From Vulcaniibacterium gelatinicum (GTDB lineage Bacteria > Pseudomonadota > Gammaproteobacteria > Xanthomonadales > Xanthomonadaceae): a stretch of DNA of 64,000 bases. Below the pieces are notes generated by a model, which was not told where the DNA came from, ran no database searches, and saw only the letters and a list, made by a program, of their open reading frames with translations. Positions 19,096 through 28,599 of the stretch are shown here, one piece after another. A program made the translations under genes and the position numbers. Positions within the stretch are counted from its first letter, which is position 1. Every line of letters starts with the position of its first letter. Location of the stretch: assembly GCF_008033445.1 (NCBI RefSeq), contig NZ_VNKO01000014.1, forward strand, positions 1 through 64,000, given 5' to 3'.

Positions 19096-20248
19096 AGAGG
19101 GAGCGCGCATCCTGTTGGTGACCCGCAATTTTCCGCCGTTGCGGGGGGGGATGGAGCGCCTCAACCAGCGGCTGCTGCAGGGGCTGGCAGTGCACCATCC
19201 GGTGTTCCTCGTGGGCCCGGATGGATGCGGCGCGCATGCGCGCGCGGCAAGCGGAGTGCAAACCGTGCCCGCCGCGCCGTTGTGGCGCTTTCTTCCGGCA
19301 TGCCTGCTTGCTGCGCTCCGCAGCGCGAGCCGGCATGGGCCGGACATCGTGCTGGCAGGCAGCGGCCTGACCGCGCCGATCGCCTGGCTCGCCGCGAGAC
19401 GGGCGGGCGGTCGCAGCGCCGTGTACCTGCACGGTTTGGACATCATCGCGCCCAGCGCGGTTTATCAGGCCTTGTGGCTGCCGATGATCCGAAGGTGCGA
19501 TCGCGTCATCGTCAACAGCCGCAACACGCGCGATCTGGCGGTCGCCCGTGGCGTGCCTGCCGAGCGCGTGTGCGTCGTGCACCCCGGCACCGATCTGCCG
19601 ATGGCCGATCCTTCGGCCCGGCGCCGGTTCCGCGAGATCCATCGGCTTGGCGAGGCGCCCGTGCTGCTGTCGGTCGGGCGTCTTACCGCACGCAAGGGGC
19701 TGGTCGAGTTCGTGCGCGAGGTGTTCCCGCTGGTCCTGCAGCGGCATCCGGATACCCGCCTGGTCGTGGTTGGAGACGATCCTGTGGACGCGCTGCATGG
19801 CGGGGGCGCCGGCGGCCGCCGCGCCCTCGAAGCCAGTGCCGAACAGGTAGGCGTCCGCCATGCCCTGTTGTGCCTCGGCACATGCAGCGATGGCGAGCTC
19901 TCGGATGCCTACTCGGGCGCCGATGTGCATGTGTTTCCGGTCCGTTCGACGCCGGGCGATGTCGAGGGCTTCGGCATGGTCGCGATCGAAGCGGCGGCGC
20001 ATGGCGTGCCGACCGTGGCCTATGCCGTGGGCGGCGTGTCGGATGCCGTGGCCGATGGCCAGAGCGGAACGCTGGTGGCTCCGAACGACGGCCATGCGTT
20101 CGCAGCCGCGGTCCTGGAGTGGCTCGCGCACGGCAGCCAGGCGGCCGCCGGCTGCCGGCGCTTCGCCTCCGGTTTTTCATGGGCGAGATTCGACAGCGAG
20201 CTTCGCGAGGCGTTGGCCATCACCGCATCGGCGCGCCAGCGGGCCTGA
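19088..20248 (+). CDS. GT4 glycosyltransferase
   Basis: The 386-residue protein is a GT-B retaining glycosyltransferase of family 4. The N-terminus ILLVTRNFPPLRGGMERLN is the glycine-rich acceptor loop. The C-terminal half has LLSVGRLTARKGLVEFVREV and the donor-site block GDVEGFGMVAIEAAAHGVPT with its E-x7-E pair. It probably adds a sugar to a lipid-linked glycan at the inner membrane. Third codon positions are more A/T-tolerant than in the flanking pil genes, consistent with acquired DNA. Confidence 0.8.
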   Translation: MSEEGARILLVTRNFPPLRGGMERLNQRLLQGLAVHHPVFLVGPDGCGAHARAASGVQTVPAAPLWRFLPACLLAALRSASRHGPDIVLAGSGLTAPIAWLAARRAGGRSAVYLHGLDIIAPSAVYQALWLPMIRRCDRVIVNSRNTRDLAVARGVPAERVCVVHPGTDLPMADPSARRRFREIHRLGEAPVLLSVGRLTARKGLVEFVREVFPLVLQRHPDTRLVVVGDDPVDALHGGGAGGRRALEASAEQVGVRHALLCLGTCSDGELSDAYSGADVHVFPVRSTPGDVEGFGMVAIEAAAHGVPTVAYAVGGVSDAVADGQSGTLVAPNDGHAFAAAVLEWLAHGSQAAAGCRRFASGFSWARFDSELREALAITASARQRA

Positions 20249-20272
20249 ACCCGGGCATCTCGCGCGGACGGC

Positions 20273-21214
20273 TCACGCCCTGCCGGTGGTTTCGGCCTCG
20301 CAGGTGCCGACCAGGTAGCTGATCGCAGTCAGGAACCTCACGATGGCGAAGCCGGCGGGCCATGGCATCGCCCCGCGGGCTTCCATCCAGTCGAACCAGC
20401 GGGCGGCATGCCCGAGGACGGGGGCGAACAGCCGGGCAGGCATCTTCAAGCGGCGATGCAGCCGTGCATCAATCGAGGCGTAACCGAGCTTGCGATAGGC
20501 ATCCGGGTGCTGCGTTGCGAACAGCCATGCGCTTTCCCGGCCGCATTGCCGCATCTTGTTCGACACCGAAAGCATGGAAACCCTGTCCAGGTGGCGAACC
20601 GTGGCATCGTGCGTCCAGGCGATGTCGCCGACTTCGGCCAGCCGCACCAGCAGGTCCCGGTCTTCGAAGCCGTAATGGCGGTAGCGCGGGTCGAAGCCGC
20701 CGACGCTGCGCAGCGCGCTCGTTCGGACCATCAGGTTTTGTGTGGAGCCGGTGTACGGCACGCCTCGTTCGTGCAGGCGCCGTCGCCGCTCCGACGCGGC
20801 GCGCTGGTAGCGGTCCCAGAAGCCGCCGTCGGTGCCGATCACCGGCCCCGTGCTCGCCACGCAGCCCTGTCTCAGGCTGTGCAGGTGCCGATCGAGGAAA
20901 TCGGCTTCGACCGGTTCGCAATCGCAGTCCAGGAACATGATGGCCTCGCCCCGGGCCGCAGCGATCCCCTCCTGCCGCGCGGAGGACCGGCCGCGGTTTT
21001 CCTGCAATTCGATCAGCCGCACGCCTTCTGGCAGACAGGCACGCAGCCTCTCCGGGGTGTCATCCCCGGACCCGTCGTCAACGACGATGATCTCCGTGGC
21101 GGGATTGCCGGCAGACAGGGCCAGGATTCTGGCGGCTGCATTCAACGCGCGGTCCGCGTCCCGATAGACCGGAATCACGACGCTGAGGCGGGCGATCGGA
21201 CTAGGTGCGGCCAT
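20273..21214 (-). CDS. GT2 glycosyltransferase
   Basis: The 313-residue protein carries a GT-A fold: LSVVIPVYRDADRALNA, IIVVDDGSGDDTPERL and the metal-binding MFLDCDCEP. An acceptor-side block GFDPRYRHYGFEDRDLLVRL follows, typical of chondroitin-synthase-like or N-acetylglucosaminyl GT2 enzymes. The ATG at 21214 was chosen, overlapping the preceding GT4 by 14 bases. A GTG 19 codons earlier at 21271 is possible but overlaps more. It is the last gene of the minus-strand island operon and ends 24 bases from the convergent GT4. Confidence 0.78.
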   Translation of the reverse strand: MAAPSPIARLSVVIPVYRDADRALNAAARILALSAGNPATEIIVVDDGSGDDTPERLRACLPEGVRLIELQENRGRSSARQEGIAAARGEAIMFLDCDCEPVEADFLDRHLHSLRQGCVASTGPVIGTDGGFWDRYQRAASERRRRLHERGVPYTGSTQNLMVRTSALRSVGGFDPRYRHYGFEDRDLLVRLAEVGDIAWTHDATVRHLDRVSMLSVSNKMRQCGRESAWLFATQHPDAYRKLGYASIDARLHRRLKMPARLFAPVLGHAARWFDWMEARGAMPWPAGFAIVRFLTAISYLVGTCEAETTGRA

Positions 21215-22340
21215 CGCTGCGTGTGACGCGAAGTCTTGTGAACAGTTCGAGATGGCGGCCGGCCACCGCACCCAGTTCGAAGTTCGATTCGACGAGCCGA
21301 CGGCAGGCCGCCCCCATCGCCGCGAGGCGGTCGGGGGGAGTGTCGAGGGCCTGCCTCAGGGCAGCTCGCAGCGAGGCCACGTCTTCCGGCGGCACGACCC
21401 AGCCACATTCGGCGTCAATGTAGCGGTCCAGGCCCTGGCACCTGCTGAGGAGCAGCGGCAGCCCCCGCTCCATCGCTTCCAGGCCGGCGTTCGACATGCC
21501 CTCGTACCGGGAGGGCAGCAGGAACAACTCGGCCCCGGCCAGCGCATCGCCGATCGCCTCCGGGGGCAGGCTGCCGACGAAGCGTATCCGCCCATGCCAG
21601 GGCGAGGCTCTGGCCATCGCCTCCAGCCTGTCCCGCTCCGGCCCGTCGCCGATGATGTGGATTTCCGGCCCATGTTCCGCAACCGGGATCCCCGCCAACG
21701 CCTCGATGAGCACATCCACCGCTTTTTGCGGCGTCAGCCGGCCGACCAGCACCCAGATCCGCCGGTCGTTCCTGCGCGGCGCCAGCGGGCGCACGGGGAT
21801 GCCATTCGGAATGGTGGTGAAGTTGCGGCCGCTGAACCCGTTGGCGGTGAGTTCGGCGGCCAGGCCGGGCGCGATGAGATTGATGGCGTCAACGTGCCGG
21901 TCGAGCAACCGGACGATCCGGCGCCATCCCGGTACCGAGCGCAGGTGCGCGACGTCGCCGACTCCGCCAACGTTCGCGGGGGTCGCCACCACCGGGCAAG
22001 GCAGCAGATGCATCGCCTTGAGCAGCGCTGCCGTCGCCGCCGCCTCGCCCAGGAACCGGCAGTAGACCACGTCGGCCCAGCTCCGCATCCGCAGCAGCAG
22101 GACCGCCAGGGACAGAAAGTAGGACAACCCGCGCAGCCAGCGCCCGCTGCCATGGATGGTGCCGATGCGCGCGACCTGGATGCGATGCGCGCCGATCTCG
22201 ACTTCCGCAGCACCCATCCTGCGGCCGATGCAGCGCACTTCGTGGCCGGCATCGAGCCAGGCATTGATCAGGCGGCATGCCTGCATCTCGGCACCGCCGC
22301 GAACGAAATGAGGCAGGTCGGAAATGACCAGGATGCGCAT
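21201..22340 (-). CDS. GT4 glycosyltransferase
   Basis: The 379-residue GT-B enzyme starts MRILVISDLPHFVRGGAEMQ. The donor domain shows WVLVGRLTPQKAVDVLIEAL and the signature LPSRYEGMSNAGLEAMERGLP. The reading frame extends 66 codons upstream into asnB, but the ATG at 22340 sits in an ATGA overlap with the asnB stop and begins exactly at the first strand of the fold. It is probably translationally coupled to asnB and adds a sugar in the same glycan pathway. Confidence 0.82.
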   Translation of the reverse strand: MRILVISDLPHFVRGGAEMQACRLINAWLDAGHEVRCIGRRMGAAEVEIGAHRIQVARIGTIHGSGRWLRGLSYFLSLAVLLLRMRSWADVVYCRFLGEAAATAALLKAMHLLPCPVVATPANVGGVGDVAHLRSVPGWRRIVRLLDRHVDAINLIAPGLAAELTANGFSGRNFTTIPNGIPVRPLAPRRNDRRIWVLVGRLTPQKAVDVLIEALAGIPVAEHGPEIHIIGDGPERDRLEAMARASPWHGRIRFVGSLPPEAIGDALAGAELFLLPSRYEGMSNAGLEAMERGLPLLLSRCQGLDRYIDAECGWVVPPEDVASLRAALRQALDTPPDRLAAMGAACRRLVESNFELGAVAGRHLELFTRLRVTRSDGRT

Positions 22341-24259
22341 CAGCCTTCCACACCGAAGCGGCGCGCCCACGACAGGTACATGAGCACGCGCCACAGGATG
22401 TAGCCGGCATCCAGGTCGCCGGCCTGGTGCAGGCGCCACACCGTCCGCAGCCGATGGCCGTCCATTGCCGCGTCCAGGGAGGCCGGTCGTTCGGCCAGCA
22501 AGGATTCGGCCCAGTCTCGCAGGGCGCCGCGCAACCATTGGTCAATCGGCGGGGCGAAGCCCTGCTTCGGCCGGTCGAGCAAGGCCCTGGGCATATGCCG
22601 GTAGGCCACCTCGCGCAGCACGCGTTTGCCAATTTCCCGGTTGACCAGGTCGCGGTCGCGAAGGCGCCATGAGAATTCGACGACCGCCGGGTCGAGCATC
22701 GGAACGCGCGTTTCCAGGCTGGCTGACATTGATGCGCGGTCCACCTTCATCAGAATGTCGTTGGGCAGGTAATCCCGCTGGTCCGCCAGAAGCAGTTGAC
22801 GCAAGGGCGAATGAGGGTGCCCGACGTCGGCAGCATCGGGATCGCAAGTCAGCTCGGACAACAGCCCCCAGTCGGGGCCGCCGATCTGCGACCGGCGCAG
22901 CGCTTCCAGATGCGTGCCCAGGTGACGGGCCGCGAGCTTGGCCAGGCGCATGCCCGCGTTCCCGGCGGGAATCGGGGGATGCGATCTGGCCAGGCGTTCC
23001 AGCAATGCCGAAAACCGCAGTCGCGCGGCGTTCGGCAGGTGCCTTTGCACCCGCCAATAACGCAGGATCGCAGGATAACGGGTATAGCCTGCGAACAACT
23101 CGTCGCCGCCGTCTCCGGTGAGCGCCACCGTCACATGCCTGCGCGCCAGACGCGAAACGAGCAGCGTCGGTATCTGCGACGGGTCTGCCAGCGGCTCGTC
23201 GAACAATTCTGGCAGGTCGGGCACGAGAGCCAGGGCCTCGCGGTCGCCGACGTACTGCTCGTGATGATCCGTGCCCAGGTGCCGGGCCACCGCGCGTGCG
23301 TGTGCGGCCTCGTCATGGGCAGGATCGTCGAATCCGATGGAGAACGTGCGGACCGGCCTGCTGCTGTGCCGCTGCATCAGCGCCACCACCAGCGACGAGT
23401 CGAACCCGCCGGACAAGAACGCTCCAAGCGGGACGTCGGCCACCATTTGCCGCTCGACCGCGCCGGACAGCAGGCGCTCGAGTTCGTTCGCGGCCGCGGT
23501 GAGCGGCCCGGCCCATGGCGTCTGCTGCCCGCGTTCCGCGACTTGATCTAGGCGCCAGTAGGCCTCCAGCCTGGGCGCGATCTCGCCCCATGCCCTCGGG
23601 GCCTGAAGGTCGTGCGCGTGCAGCCTCAGCATGCAGCCGGGCGGGAGCCTGTACACGTCCCGAACCATCGCGCCATGACCCGAGTGATAGCCCAGGTGGA
23701 GGAACTCGGACAGCGCGCGTGGATCCACCCTGGGCGCCCAGCCCGGATGGGCGGCCATGGCCTTGAGTTCGGAGGCGAACACGAAATCCGCCCCGATCCA
23801 GCCGAAGTACAGGGGCTTTTCCCCCATCCGGTCGCGGGCGAGGGTAAGGCTGCGGTCGCGCCTGTCCCACAGGGCGAATGCGAACATGCCGTGTGCCTGC
23901 TCGAGTGCGTGGGGCAGGCCCCAGGCCTCGATCGCGGCCAGCAGTACCTCGGTGTCGGAATGGCCGCGCCAGGGCGGTGAGGCGCGCTCCGCCTCCAGTC
24001 GGGCGCGAAGATCGGTGTGGTTGTAGATCTCGCCGTTGTAGACGAGCACGTAACGGCCGGTGGCAGAAACCATCGGCTGATGCCCCGCCGGCGAGATGTC
24101 GATGATGGACAGGCGCAGGTGCCCGAGGGACAGGCCGACCTCGGGATCCGCCCACAGTCCGCGGTCATCCGGGCCTCGATGGGCAATGCGCTCCAGCATC
24201 GCGGGCAGCACGTCCTGTGCCGCGAGCGAGCGAGAGAACAGGCCGGCCAACCCGCACAT
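22340..24259 (-). CDS. asnB: Asparagine-synthase-type glutamine amidotransferase
   Basis: The 639-residue protein has the N-terminal class II glutaminase domain (MCGLAGLF, with Cys2 as nucleophile; VLVYNGEIYNHTDLR) and the C-terminal ATP-pyrophosphatase synthetase domain (GAFLSGGFDSSLVVALM; LTGDGGDELFAGYTRY). Length fits AsnB. In surface-polysaccharide loci such proteins often amidate a sugar carboxyl group and are not used to make asparagine. Given six glycan-related neighbours, that role is a fair inference, but true AsnB activity cannot be excluded. Confidence 0.85.
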   Translation of the reverse strand: MCGLAGLFSRSLAAQDVLPAMLERIAHRGPDDRGLWADPEVGLSLGHLRLSIIDISPAGHQPMVSATGRYVLVYNGEIYNHTDLRARLEAERASPPWRGHSDTEVLLAAIEAWGLPHALEQAHGMFAFALWDRRDRSLTLARDRMGEKPLYFGWIGADFVFASELKAMAAHPGWAPRVDPRALSEFLHLGYHSGHGAMVRDVYRLPPGCMLRLHAHDLQAPRAWGEIAPRLEAYWRLDQVAERGQQTPWAGPLTAAANELERLLSGAVERQMVADVPLGAFLSGGFDSSLVVALMQRHSSRPVRTFSIGFDDPAHDEAAHARAVARHLGTDHHEQYVGDREALALVPDLPELFDEPLADPSQIPTLLVSRLARRHVTVALTGDGGDELFAGYTRYPAILRYWRVQRHLPNAARLRFSALLERLARSHPPIPAGNAGMRLAKLAARHLGTHLEALRRSQIGGPDWGLLSELTCDPDAADVGHPHSPLRQLLLADQRDYLPNDILMKVDRASMSASLETRVPMLDPAVVEFSWRLRDRDLVNREIGKRVLREVAYRHMPRALLDRPKQGFAPPIDQWLRGALRDWAESLLAERPASLDAAMDGHRLRTVWRLHQAGDLDAGYILWRVLMYLSWARRFGVEG

Positions 24260-24263
24260 CAGT

Positions 24264-24431
24264 TCACATCCGCCATGACGGGCCGTTCGCAGCGGGCGTC
24301 CACGCCGTCGCTCCCTCGGTGATGACGATGCTGGTTGCGCCGAGGTCGGCCACCTCGGTCGGCCGGCTGCGCATCCGGCGAAGCGGCGAACGATTCGTGG
24401 GATCCACCAGTCTCGACAGGTCCGGGTTCAT
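24264..24431 (-). CDS. Small ORF, possibly a truncated Trm112-like remnant
   Basis: This 55-codon ORF starts at an ATG 23 bases after the GT4 stop. Its TGA at 24264-24266 lies 4 bases before the asnB ATG. It fills most of the only sizeable gap in the operon. The N-terminus MNPDLSRLVDPTNRSPLRR resembles the start of Trm112-like domains found at the front of sugar-modifying methyltransferases. No cysteines and no recognisable remainder follow. It may be a real small gene, a decayed fragment, or chance. Confidence 0.3.
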   Translation of the reverse strand: MNPDLSRLVDPTNRSPLRRMRSRPTEVADLGATSIVITEGATAWTPAANGPSWRM

Positions 24432-24454
24432 GATGCTCGGCGGCTGGCGCGCGT

Positions 24455-25582
24455 TCAGGAGTGGCTGTGGAGGGGCATGGCCGTTCGTGGCCCGAGATGC
24501 ATCGGATCGAGCACTTCGAGATAGCGATCCACGATCTTTCCGAGTTCGAACCTGGCCAGGTGCTCGCCCGGGCTTGGGAAGGTCAACGTGCCGTCGAGAA
24601 CCGCGAGCATCTGCCGGGCAAGGCTGTCGACGTCGCCGACAGGAACGATCGCGCCCAGGCGGCCGCCATCCAGGATCATGGCCACGGCATCCGAGCTGCA
24701 GGTGCTGACGATGGGGCAACCGTTCTGCAGTGCCTCCAGATGCACGTTGGGGAATCCTTCGTGTCGTGAACTGGATACGAACAGCCGGGCGCGCCGCATC
24801 CATGAGTGCGGGTCGTCGGAGTAACCCGGGAGCGCGACGTCTCGCGCCACCCCCAACGACTCCGCAAGCGACATCAGGGCCTGTCGTTCGGACCCTTCTC
24901 CGAGGATCACCAGGCGCGCTGAACGCTGCGCGCGTACCTGCGCGAAGGCGCGGATCAGGAGCGGGAAGTCCTTTTGCGGCTCGAGCCGCCCGCAGCCGAG
25001 GATCAACGGCGGGTCGCCGGTGTCCGCAGGGGCGCGCACGGGCGGATCGTCCCCGGGGAGGCTGGGATTCGGAATGACATGGATCTTCGACCGCGGGACT
25101 CGTGCTGCTTGCGCGATGTGGACGGCCAGGTCGTCGGACAGCGCGATCACGGCGTCGGCGCGGCCGTACAGCGAGCGCAATGCAGCGGCATTGACCATGG
25201 TGGTGAGCAACGACGGCGCCATCACCTCCTCGGCAGTCCAATTCGCCTCCCGTACCACGCAGCGCGTGGCCTTTCCGGCGAGGCGGCAGGCCAGCAGCGC
25301 TGCCAGGTTGGCTGCGAAGACCGACGACAACAGGACTTGCGGGCGCTCCCGGCGCAGATAGGACGCCAGCGCCGGTACTGCATGCAGCGGCTTGGCCCGA
25401 CCGAGCGGGCGGTGGCGGACGCCGGCCGGGATACGGTTCTCCCAATGCCCGCCGGGCTGGGCGGTCACCACTTCGCAGCGGTAGCCGCGTTCGGCCAGCG
25501 CGCCGGCGATGGCCAGCAGCACCCGCTCGGCGCCACCGGCCGACAACCTGGGCAAGAAGATGCTGATGAGTGGCGAGGACAT
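24455..25582 (-). CDS. GT4 glycosyltransferase
   Basis: The 375-residue GT-B enzyme has ISIFLPRLSAGGAERVLLAI at the N-terminus and LILGCGRLEPQKDFPLLIRA plus SSSRHEGFPNVHLEALQNGC in the donor domain. It is the AmsD/RfaG-like type common in exopolysaccharide and O-antigen clusters. Two starts compete: a GTG at 25615 overlapping the methyltransferase stop, and the ATG at 25582, which gives the expected N-terminus and was chosen. Its place between methyltransferase and asnB indicates the same operon. Confidence 0.82.
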   Translation of the reverse strand: MSSPLISIFLPRLSAGGAERVLLAIAGALAERGYRCEVVTAQPGGHWENRIPAGVRHRPLGRAKPLHAVPALASYLRRERPQVLLSSVFAANLAALLACRLAGKATRCVVREANWTAEEVMAPSLLTTMVNAAALRSLYGRADAVIALSDDLAVHIAQAARVPRSKIHVIPNPSLPGDDPPVRAPADTGDPPLILGCGRLEPQKDFPLLIRAFAQVRAQRSARLVILGEGSERQALMSLAESLGVARDVALPGYSDDPHSWMRRARLFVSSSRHEGFPNVHLEALQNGCPIVSTCSSDAVAMILDGGRLGAIVPVGDVDSLARQMLAVLDGTLTFPSPGEHLARFELGKIVDRYLEVLDPMHLGPRTAMPLHSHS

Positions 25583-25611
25583 CGGGACAGGCTGCCAAAA
25601 AAGTCCGCGGT

Positions 25612-26292
25612 TCACTTGCCAAAGGGTCGTTTTCTGCCGGTGAACACCAGGGTTTGATCCCGGGTCAGCAGGCTGATGGCCACGAGTTGGTTCCTGATCC
25701 AGGCGAGCAGACGCCTTGGCAGGCCGAGGTCGGTCGTGTTCATGAAGGCCTGGCGATAGACGTGCAGATCGCGAAAGCGGTTTTCCAGGGTGGCATGGAT
25801 CGCGGGAATGTCGAACGATCGGACGTGCCCGACCTTGTGGAAGACCTTGCCACAGTCAGGGCAGACGACCATGGATTGATCGAGGTCTTCCTTGTAGGGA
25901 ACCGTCCCGAGGATCAGGCCATCGTCCTTGAGCACGCGCCTGATCTCGTCGAGGCCGCGGTCGAGCGTGTCATCGTCGAGGTGCTCGAGCACCTCGGACA
26001 CGACGACCACGTCCACGCATGAATCGCGCAACGGGATCGCCTGGATCAGGCCGGTGACCGCATTGCGTCCGCCGCATGCGCGGGCCAGCGAGGCCGTGTC
26101 GGGATCCAGGCTGATGACCTCGTGGCCCAGCCCGGAGGCCAGCGCATCGAACTGGCCGGAGCCCACGCCGATATTGAGCACCGTGGATGCGGCCGGCAGT
26201 TTGCGGGCCAGGTGGAACAGCCGCGTGGCCGCGCCCGAGAACGATTCCGGGTGCTGGGTCTGGAAGTAATGCCAGATCCTGCCTTGCTTCAT
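25612..26292 (-). CDS. Class I SAM-dependent methyltransferase
   Basis: The 226-residue protein has the SAM-binding motif VLNIGVGSGQFDALASGLG with the acidic post-motif SLDPD. A Methyltransf_11-type core follows (VDVVVVSEVLEHLDDDTLDR, then GLILGTVPY). A CPDCGKVFHKVGH stretch in the C-terminal half could bind zinc. The ATG at 26292 overlaps the flippase stop (ATGA), and the long upstream extension of the frame lies within the flippase gene. The likely substrate is a sugar of the island's glycan. Confidence 0.75.
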   Translation of the reverse strand: MKQGRIWHYFQTQHPESFSGAATRLFHLARKLPAASTVLNIGVGSGQFDALASGLGHEVISLDPDTASLARACGGRNAVTGLIQAIPLRDSCVDVVVVSEVLEHLDDDTLDRGLDEIRRVLKDDGLILGTVPYKEDLDQSMVVCPDCGKVFHKVGHVRSFDIPAIHATLENRFRDLHVYRQAFMNTTDLGLPRRLLAWIRNQLVAISLLTRDQTLVFTGRKRPFGK

Positions 26293-27557
26293 GCTCTCCC
26301 CACGGCGCGCCGGTGGCGATGGCGGTACAGGGCGATGCCGCCCGCGGCCACGACCAGGAGGTCGGTGGTTCCCAGCACGATCACCGCCCCCCAGGCCGAG
26401 AATACAGGGATTGCCGCCAACAACGCCCCGATCGAGGCCACTGCGGCCGACACTTCGATGCGGTTGCGGATCCGCTGCAAGTCGCTGGTGGTCAGGAGCG
26501 CGAGGGTCACTTGCCGCAGGCATGCCGCCACAAGCACCAGGCTCAATCCGCGCAGCAGGTCAACGGACGGCCGGAACTGTGTGCCCAGGAGCCAGGGCGC
26601 CAGCGGGGCGAGCAGCCAGAGCAGGATGGCCATCGGCAGGGCGTAAGCCAGGGCGGCGAGGACGAGCATGCGCGCGCCATGCGGCCGGCCGGTGGCCGCC
26701 GAGGAGCGGAACAGCCGCGGCACCGCGGCCAGCATCAGGGCGCCCACGGGCACCGCCGCGGCCTGCATGATCCTGTGCGCGGCCGCGTAGTGGCCGGTTT
26801 CCGCCGCGCCTGCCGAACGCAGCAGGATGGTCTTGTCCACTTCGCTGCCGACGGCGCTCGTCACGCCGGGCAGGACGTAGGGCAGGCCTTGGCGCAGATA
26901 CCACAGGTCGGACCAGCGTGGCCGGGCGCAGCCATGGGGGGAGGCCACGGCATGCGCCGCCAGCGATGCGCAGAGCATCCCGCCCAGATAGAGCAGGGCG
27001 AAGCCGGTGATCGAGTCGTAGTCCAGCAGCAGCAGCGCCAGGGTCACGACCAATCGAACCGCCGGCGGCAGCGAAAGCAGCGCGCCGAACGCACCCATCC
27101 TCTCCTGCGACTGCAGCCGGTAGACCAGCGGCATCACGGCCGGCGCGGCGACCAGCTCGGCGAAGGCGAGCGCCGCGAGCGCGTCGGCCGGAACCTGGTC
27201 GCCGAGCAGCCAGACGCCAAGCGGCCAGGCCAGCAGGAAGGCGGCCAGGCCGGTGGCCAGATACACCGTGCGCGTTTGCGCGTAGACATCGGCCCCGGCA
27301 CGGGCATCGCGGACACTGTCGCGCACCAGCGCCATGCCGGTGCCCATGCCGACGAATTGCGCGCAGGCGACGAACAGGGCGATGGTGCCGGCCAGCACAC
27401 CGTAGCCATCGGCGCCGAACAGGCGTGCCAGGGCGACCAGATTCAGGGCCTGCAGGGCGATTCGCCACAGGTTCCATGCCACCGTGCAGGCGGTATTTCT
27501 GGCCAAGCCGCCCGGGCGCCACGCCAGCGCCCTGGCGAGCATCGTTTGCAACGTCAT
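26289..27557 (-). CDS. Polysaccharide flippase (Wzx/MATE-like)
   Basis: The 422-residue protein is almost entirely hydrophobic, with roughly 12 membrane segments. It has the N-terminal pattern of oligosaccharide flippases (TACTVAWNLWRIALQALNLV, then RLFGADGYGVLAGTIALF) and GVTSAVGSEVDKTILLRSAG in the second half. Such proteins move undecaprenyl-linked glycans across the inner membrane. The ATG at 27557 was chosen; an ATG 8 codons earlier (27581) is possible. It heads the minus-strand operon and diverges from a second methyltransferase across about 70 bases. Confidence 0.8.
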   Translation of the reverse strand: MTLQTMLARALAWRPGGLARNTACTVAWNLWRIALQALNLVALARLFGADGYGVLAGTIALFVACAQFVGMGTGMALVRDSVRDARAGADVYAQTRTVYLATGLAAFLLAWPLGVWLLGDQVPADALAALAFAELVAAPAVMPLVYRLQSQERMGAFGALLSLPPAVRLVVTLALLLLDYDSITGFALLYLGGMLCASLAAHAVASPHGCARPRWSDLWYLRQGLPYVLPGVTSAVGSEVDKTILLRSAGAAETGHYAAAHRIMQAAAVPVGALMLAAVPRLFRSSAATGRPHGARMLVLAALAYALPMAILLWLLAPLAPWLLGTQFRPSVDLLRGLSLVLVAACLRQVTLALLTTSDLQRIRNRIEVSAAVASIGALLAAIPVFSAWGAVIVLGTTDLLVVAAGGIALYRHRHRRAVGRA

Positions 27558-27629
27558 GCGGGCCCGCGCCTCCGGAATCATCGTTATGCTACGGCATTGG
27601 CTGTGCGGGCTCCTCCCGCGATTGCGCCC

Positions 27630-28556
27630 ATGAACTTCCGACAGCTGGCTTACGGGTTGCTGAGTTATGTACCGGGCGCCGCTGACGCGCTGGTCGGAGC
27701 CACCGGCGGGACGTGTTCGGCGGATTATTGCTATTGCGTCTGGCTCAGGCACCTGGTCCTGGCACGCACGGGCGGCATGTCCGGGTTCCCGGCCGTGGTC
27801 GCGGAACTGGGGCCCGGGGACTCCATCGGCGTCGGGTTGGCGGCCTTGATATCCGGCGCCGAGCGGTACGTGGCACTGGATGCCGTGCCGCATGCCCGAG
27901 CATCGCGCAATCTGCAGATCTTCGACGAGCTGGTGCACCTCTTCCGGATGCGGGCACCGATCCCCGGGTTGGACCGGTTTCCGGAGATGCTGATCGGCCT
28001 GCCTTCGCTGGACTTTCCGCGCGACGTCCTGACCGACGCGCATATGGAGCGCGCGCTGGCGCCGGAGAGGATCGCGTGGTTGCGGCAGGTGGTGGCAGGC
28101 GCGGTGACCTCACCCTGCCTGGAGTACCACGCCCCCTGGAATCAGGTCGAGGAGCGCCACGCCGGGAGCGTGGATTTCCTGCTCTCCAATGCGGTGATGG
28201 AGCATGTGAACGATCTTGCCGACGCCTACCGTGCCGTCTGCCGTTGGCTGCGCCCGCAGGGCCATGCCAGCCATCAGATCGACTTCCGTTCACATGGGCT
28301 GTTCGCTGCCTGGGACGGGCACTGGGCCTGCCCGGATTGGCTCTGGGCGTTGTTCGTGGGCAGGCGGCCGTACCTGCTCAATCGGGAGCCGCTGTCCACG
28401 CACCTCCGTTTGTCGGAGGCGGCGGGCCTCGAGCTTGGCAAGCTGGTGACCGTGACGAGAGCGCCGGTTTCGCGCCGATTGGCAAGGCGCTTCCGCAACC
28501 TGTCGCCCGAGGATCGCGTGACCTGCGGCGCTTACCTGCTGGCTCGACGCGCATGA
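27630..28556 (+). CDS. Class I SAM-dependent methyltransferase
   Basis: The 308-residue protein has a SAM-binding motif (AELGPGDSIGVGLAAL, with VALDAV as the following acidic strand) and a Methyltransf_11-like core (VDFLLSNAVMEHVNDLADAY, then LRPQGHASHQIDFRSHG). It resembles methyltransferases scattered in bacterial glycan clusters; the substrate is unknown. It starts 72 bases from the divergent flippase and ends 43 bases before the convergent GT-C/TPR gene. It is the only plus-strand gene between the island operon and pilA. Confidence 0.72.
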   Translation: MNFRQLAYGLLSYVPGAADALVGATGGTCSADYCYCVWLRHLVLARTGGMSGFPAVVAELGPGDSIGVGLAALISGAERYVALDAVPHARASRNLQIFDELVHLFRMRAPIPGLDRFPEMLIGLPSLDFPRDVLTDAHMERALAPERIAWLRQVVAGAVTSPCLEYHAPWNQVEERHAGSVDFLLSNAVMEHVNDLADAYRAVCRWLRPQGHASHQIDFRSHGLFAAWDGHWACPDWLWALFVGRRPYLLNREPLSTHLRLSEAAGLELGKLVTVTRAPVSRRLARRFRNLSPEDRVTCGAYLLARRA

Positions 28557-28599
28557 GACAGCCGGCCCGGGGCAGCCAGCCTCGACGGATGTGCGCCCG

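Noticed and set aside
22340-24259. asnB as a simple amino-acid biosynthesis gene unrelated to its neighbours
   Set aside because: It overlaps or abuts glycosyltransferase genes in one operon. I kept the family name but consider a sugar-amidating role more likely; this is not settled.
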